Of a DNA stretch of 7,463 nucleotides, positions 5,913 to 7,463 are shown piece after piece. A program made the translations under genes and the position numbers. The number at the start of each line of letters is the position of its first letter. The stretch's first letter is position 1. Below the pieces are notes generated by a model. That model saw only the letters and a program-made list of their open reading frames with translations. It had not been told where the DNA came from and ran no database searches. Source of the stretch: Pseudomonadota bacterium (GTDB lineage Bacteria; Pseudomonadota; Gammaproteobacteria; Pseudomonadales; Azotimanducaceae); contig JAQBYL010000198.1 in NCBI GenBank assembly GCA_027622495.1, forward strand, positions 1 through 7,463. Direction: 5' to 3'.

Positions 5913-5941
5913 ATTCTAACGGGAAGGCATCAACATGAGAA
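5913..5941 (-). promoter_or_regulatory. Candidate sigma70 promoter for the cysteine synthase-like gene
   Basis: On the minus strand, TTCTCA (5941-5936, 4 of 6) and TAGAAT (5918-5913, 5 of 6) are separated by exactly 17 bases. Transcription would start about 20 bases before the ATG at 5885, leaving room for the AGGA ribosome site at 5894-5891. Confidence 0.45.
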
Positions 5942-5952
5942 ATCAGGGGCGT

Positions 5953-5991
5953 AGCCGGACAGCCAGGTACTGTGGGGGCTGTTGAACGGCT
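5953..5991. repeat. Bipartite inverted repeat between divergent genes
   Basis: AGCCG (5953-5957) pairs with CGGCT (5987-5991), and ACAGCC (5959-5964) pairs with GGCTGT (5977-5982), around a 12-base loop. That makes eleven pairs in a 39-base element in the 173-base intergenic region 5886-6058. It is upstream of the candidate promoter of the minus-strand gene and of the plus-strand serine hydrolase, so it could be an operator or a leader hairpin. A small palindrome, ACCTGAGGT, lies at 6011-6019. No convincing plus-strand promoter was found here. Confidence 0.4.
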
Positions 5992-6058
5992 TAAAAGTGC
6001 TGGTAGCTGAACCTGAGGTGCTTGAGTTATGGTTTCGTAAAGTATCTGGGGAGGCGAA

Positions 6059-7192
6059 ATGAACATCTATACCAACAGCGCGGATCTCGGCTTTGATCCG
6101 GTGAAAGTCGACAAACTACTCAACCGCGCCCGTCGCGAAGTGGACGAAGGCCTGCTGTCTGCGGTACAGATTGCGGTGGCGCGGCATGGTGAGGTTGCGT
6201 TCAGCGCAAGCTATGGCACTGCGCAGGATGACAGCCTGATCTGCCTGTTCTCGGCAACCAAGGGGCTTACCTCTGCGGCCGGATGGCTGGTCATTCAGGA
6301 TGGTCTGCTCGACACCAGCGCCCGGGTGGCTGATCTGATACCGGAGTTCGGCTCAAACGGCAAAGACGCGGTTACGGTGGAACAACTGTTTACCCATACC
6401 GCTGGCTTTCCTGGTGCACCTTTTCGACCGCTTGACTGGAACGACAAAGCTCGACGCCTTGAGCGTTTCGCGCAGTGGCGTTTGAGCTTCGAGCCGGGCA
6501 CTAAATTTGAGTACCACCCCACCGCAAGCATGTGGGTCATCGCCGAGTTGATCGAGCGGGTGTCAAACATGGCTTTTACCGACTTCGTTCAAACCCGCGT
6601 AATAGATCCACTTGGTTTGAAGAATCTGTTTGTGGGTTTGCCAGCGGCTGAAAATGCCCGTGCACTGCCTTGTGAGCACGTAGGCGAGAATCTGACGCCG
6701 GAACAGTACAAAGAACTGGGCATACCGGTCCCGCCTGTGACGGAAGTAACCGAAGAAGCGATTCTCGGATTTAATGATCCGGCGTTTCGTGAAGTAGGGG
6801 TCCCCGGTGGCGGTGGCTTTTCCAATGCCACGGATATGGCACTCTTCTACCAGGCACTTCTTAACGGCGATGGTCCCTGGAAGCAAGAGACCCTCGACGA
6901 TGTTCGTCGTGTACGCACTGGTGATCTGCGCGACCCCATGTTCCGCAAGAAGGCGAATCGCGGGCTCGGCATTGTGATCTCCGGGGACGAGGATCGGAAT
7001 TACCGGGGCTTCGGTAAAACCAACTCGCCGCTGGCCTTTGGCCACAATGGCGCAGGCGGCCAGCTTGCCTGGGTTGATCCCGTGAGCGGTATCTCATTGT
7101 GTTATCTGACCAACGGCCATGATCGCAACGAGATGCGTCAGGGTCGGCGCGGGGTTGCCATCGGCAGCATTGCGGCAGACACACTGGCCTGA
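6059..7192 (+). CDS. Serine hydrolase, class C beta-lactamase / EstB-like family
   Basis: This is a 377-residue member of the beta-lactamase/transpeptidase-like superfamily (Pfam Beta-lactamase). Such enzymes are mostly esterases, lactonases or transesterases. The SxxK motif SATK is at 65-68 (nucleophile Ser65, Lys68). The YxN-type motif reads YHP at 152-154 (Tyr152). The KTG position is taken by HNG at 329-331 in FGHNGAGG. VEQLFTHTAGFPG (107-119) and GGGGFSNATDMALFYQALL (250-268) are typical of the family. There is no signal peptide, which argues against a periplasmic beta-lactamase and for a cytoplasmic carboxylesterase. GGGGAGG (6048-6054) lies four bases before the ATG. It is divergent from the PLP-enzyme gene and followed after 16 bases by a possible small membrane protein. 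The substrate is unknown; antibiotic resistance is not suggested. Confidence 0.9.
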   Translation: MNIYTNSADLGFDPVKVDKLLNRARREVDEGLLSAVQIAVARHGEVAFSASYGTAQDDSLICLFSATKGLTSAAGWLVIQDGLLDTSARVADLIPEFGSNGKDAVTVEQLFTHTAGFPGAPFRPLDWNDKARRLERFAQWRLSFEPGTKFEYHPTASMWVIAELIERVSNMAFTDFVQTRVIDPLGLKNLFVGLPAAENARALPCEHVGENLTPEQYKELGIPVPPVTEVTEEAILGFNDPAFREVGVPGGGGFSNATDMALFYQALLNGDGPWKQETLDDVRRVRTGDLRDPMFRKKANRGLGIVISGDEDRNYRGFGKTNSPLAFGHNGAGGQLAWVDPVSGISLCYLTNGHDRNEMRQGRRGVAIGSIAADTLA

Positions 7193-7208
7193 TATCGGTC
7201 CCCGCGTC

Positions 7209-7397
7209 GTGCGACGTGTAGTCCTGATCGTCATTGCGACCCTGGTAGCGGTGCCGGGAATACCGGCGCTGGTGATCTGGCTGTTCGGTCCGACCGTCGG
7301 GCTGCCCAAGTTTGATGAGACCGTCAATCTGGCTGTGGCAGACGCCTACTTCAAAAGCCTGGTGGCGCAAGGTTACCCGCCAGGTTTTGTAGTGTAA
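7209..7397 (+). CDS. Small hypothetical protein with one transmembrane helix
   Basis: I do not recognise this protein. From a GTG at 7209 it has 62 residues: a basic start (VRR), a hydrophobic stretch of about 21-23 residues (VVLIVIATLVAVPGIPALVIWLF), and a soluble tail beginning GPTVGLPKFDETVNLAVADAYF and ending YPPGFVV. This suggests an N-in signal anchor, or an uncleaved signal, with a short periplasmic tail. The frame is open further upstream, to an ATG at 7119 that overlaps the serine hydrolase gene, but that part reads like an out-of-frame shadow. No clear Shine-Dalgarno site precedes the GTG, so the start is uncertain. It could be a real small protein translated after the hydrolase, or the front end of a longer protein truncated by the TAA at 7395-7397. 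Confidence 0.5.
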   Translation: MRRVVLIVIATLVAVPGIPALVIWLFGPTVGLPKFDETVNLAVADAYFKSLVAQGYPPGFVV

Positions 7398-7463
7398 CCG
7401 GCCAAACTAAACCGTAGTTCCTCTGCTGCGATATCGATCATAGAATTTCCTGCTGTAATCAAC

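Noticed and set aside
5478..5954. Plus-strand open frame of 158 codons opposite the cysteine synthase-like gene
   Set aside because: It is a shadow of the strongly supported minus-strand gene; no ribosome site or recognisable domain.
6059..7192. Antibiotic-resistance beta-lactamase
   Set aside because: No signal peptide, and the KTG motif is replaced by HNG; features fit EstB/LACTB-like hydrolases instead.
7407..7463. Minus-strand open frame of 18 codons at the right edge (VDYSRKFYDRYRSRGTTV), possible tail of a gene beyond the window
   Set aside because: It looks protein-like, but it is too short to separate from chance, and another minus-strand frame over the same bases has an ATG with an AGGA site, so neither can be chosen.

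Overview
The window is ordinary bacterial chromosome, moderately GC-rich and densely coding, most likely from a gammaproteobacterium. The best clue is the Fur protein: its N-terminal helix, its DNA-recognition segment and every metal ligand line up with Pseudomonas-type Fur. The feoA-feoB pair and the Fur box also fit. The genus is not determinable from this stretch. I see no rRNA, tRNA, CRISPR array, insertion sequence or phage gene.

Layout. (1) Positions 1-806, minus strand, iron homeostasis: fur, then feoA and the start of feoB. A Fur-box-like site sits inside a sigma70-type promoter in front of feoA, so Fur made just upstream probably represses ferrous iron uptake when iron is plentiful. 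(2) Positions 996-3857, plus strand: a FadE2/ACAD10-11-type acyl-CoA dehydrogenase, a DHRS1-like short-chain dehydrogenase/reductase and a dienelactone-hydrolase-family enzyme, in line and probably co-transcribed, with strong Shine-Dalgarno sites. (3) Positions 4039-4893, plus strand: an SMP-30/gluconolactonase-like protein after a 181-base gap that holds only a doubtful 24-codon minus-strand frame. (4) Positions 4905-5885, minus strand: a cysteine-synthase-like PLP enzyme, convergent with the previous gene and only 11 bases from it. (5) Positions 6059-7192, plus strand: a cytoplasmic class C beta-lactamase-like serine hydrolase, divergent from the PLP enzyme, followed by a small one-helix membrane protein of unknown function.

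How the genes may work together. Regions 2, 3 and 5 combine two redox enzymes for acyl-CoA or alcohol/ketone substrates with three unrelated hydrolase folds. Each of those hydrolase families can open lactones or esters. The simplest reading is a catabolic locus for a lactone-forming or cyclic-ester compound, but the substrate cannot be read from sequence. The strongest specific lead is the FadE2-type dehydrogenase beside an SDR. This recalls the 4-hydroxyacyl-CoA (levulinate/ACAD11-like) pathway, although the kinase that pathway needs is not in this window. Nothing here clearly amounts to a wholly new system; the findings are modest leads.
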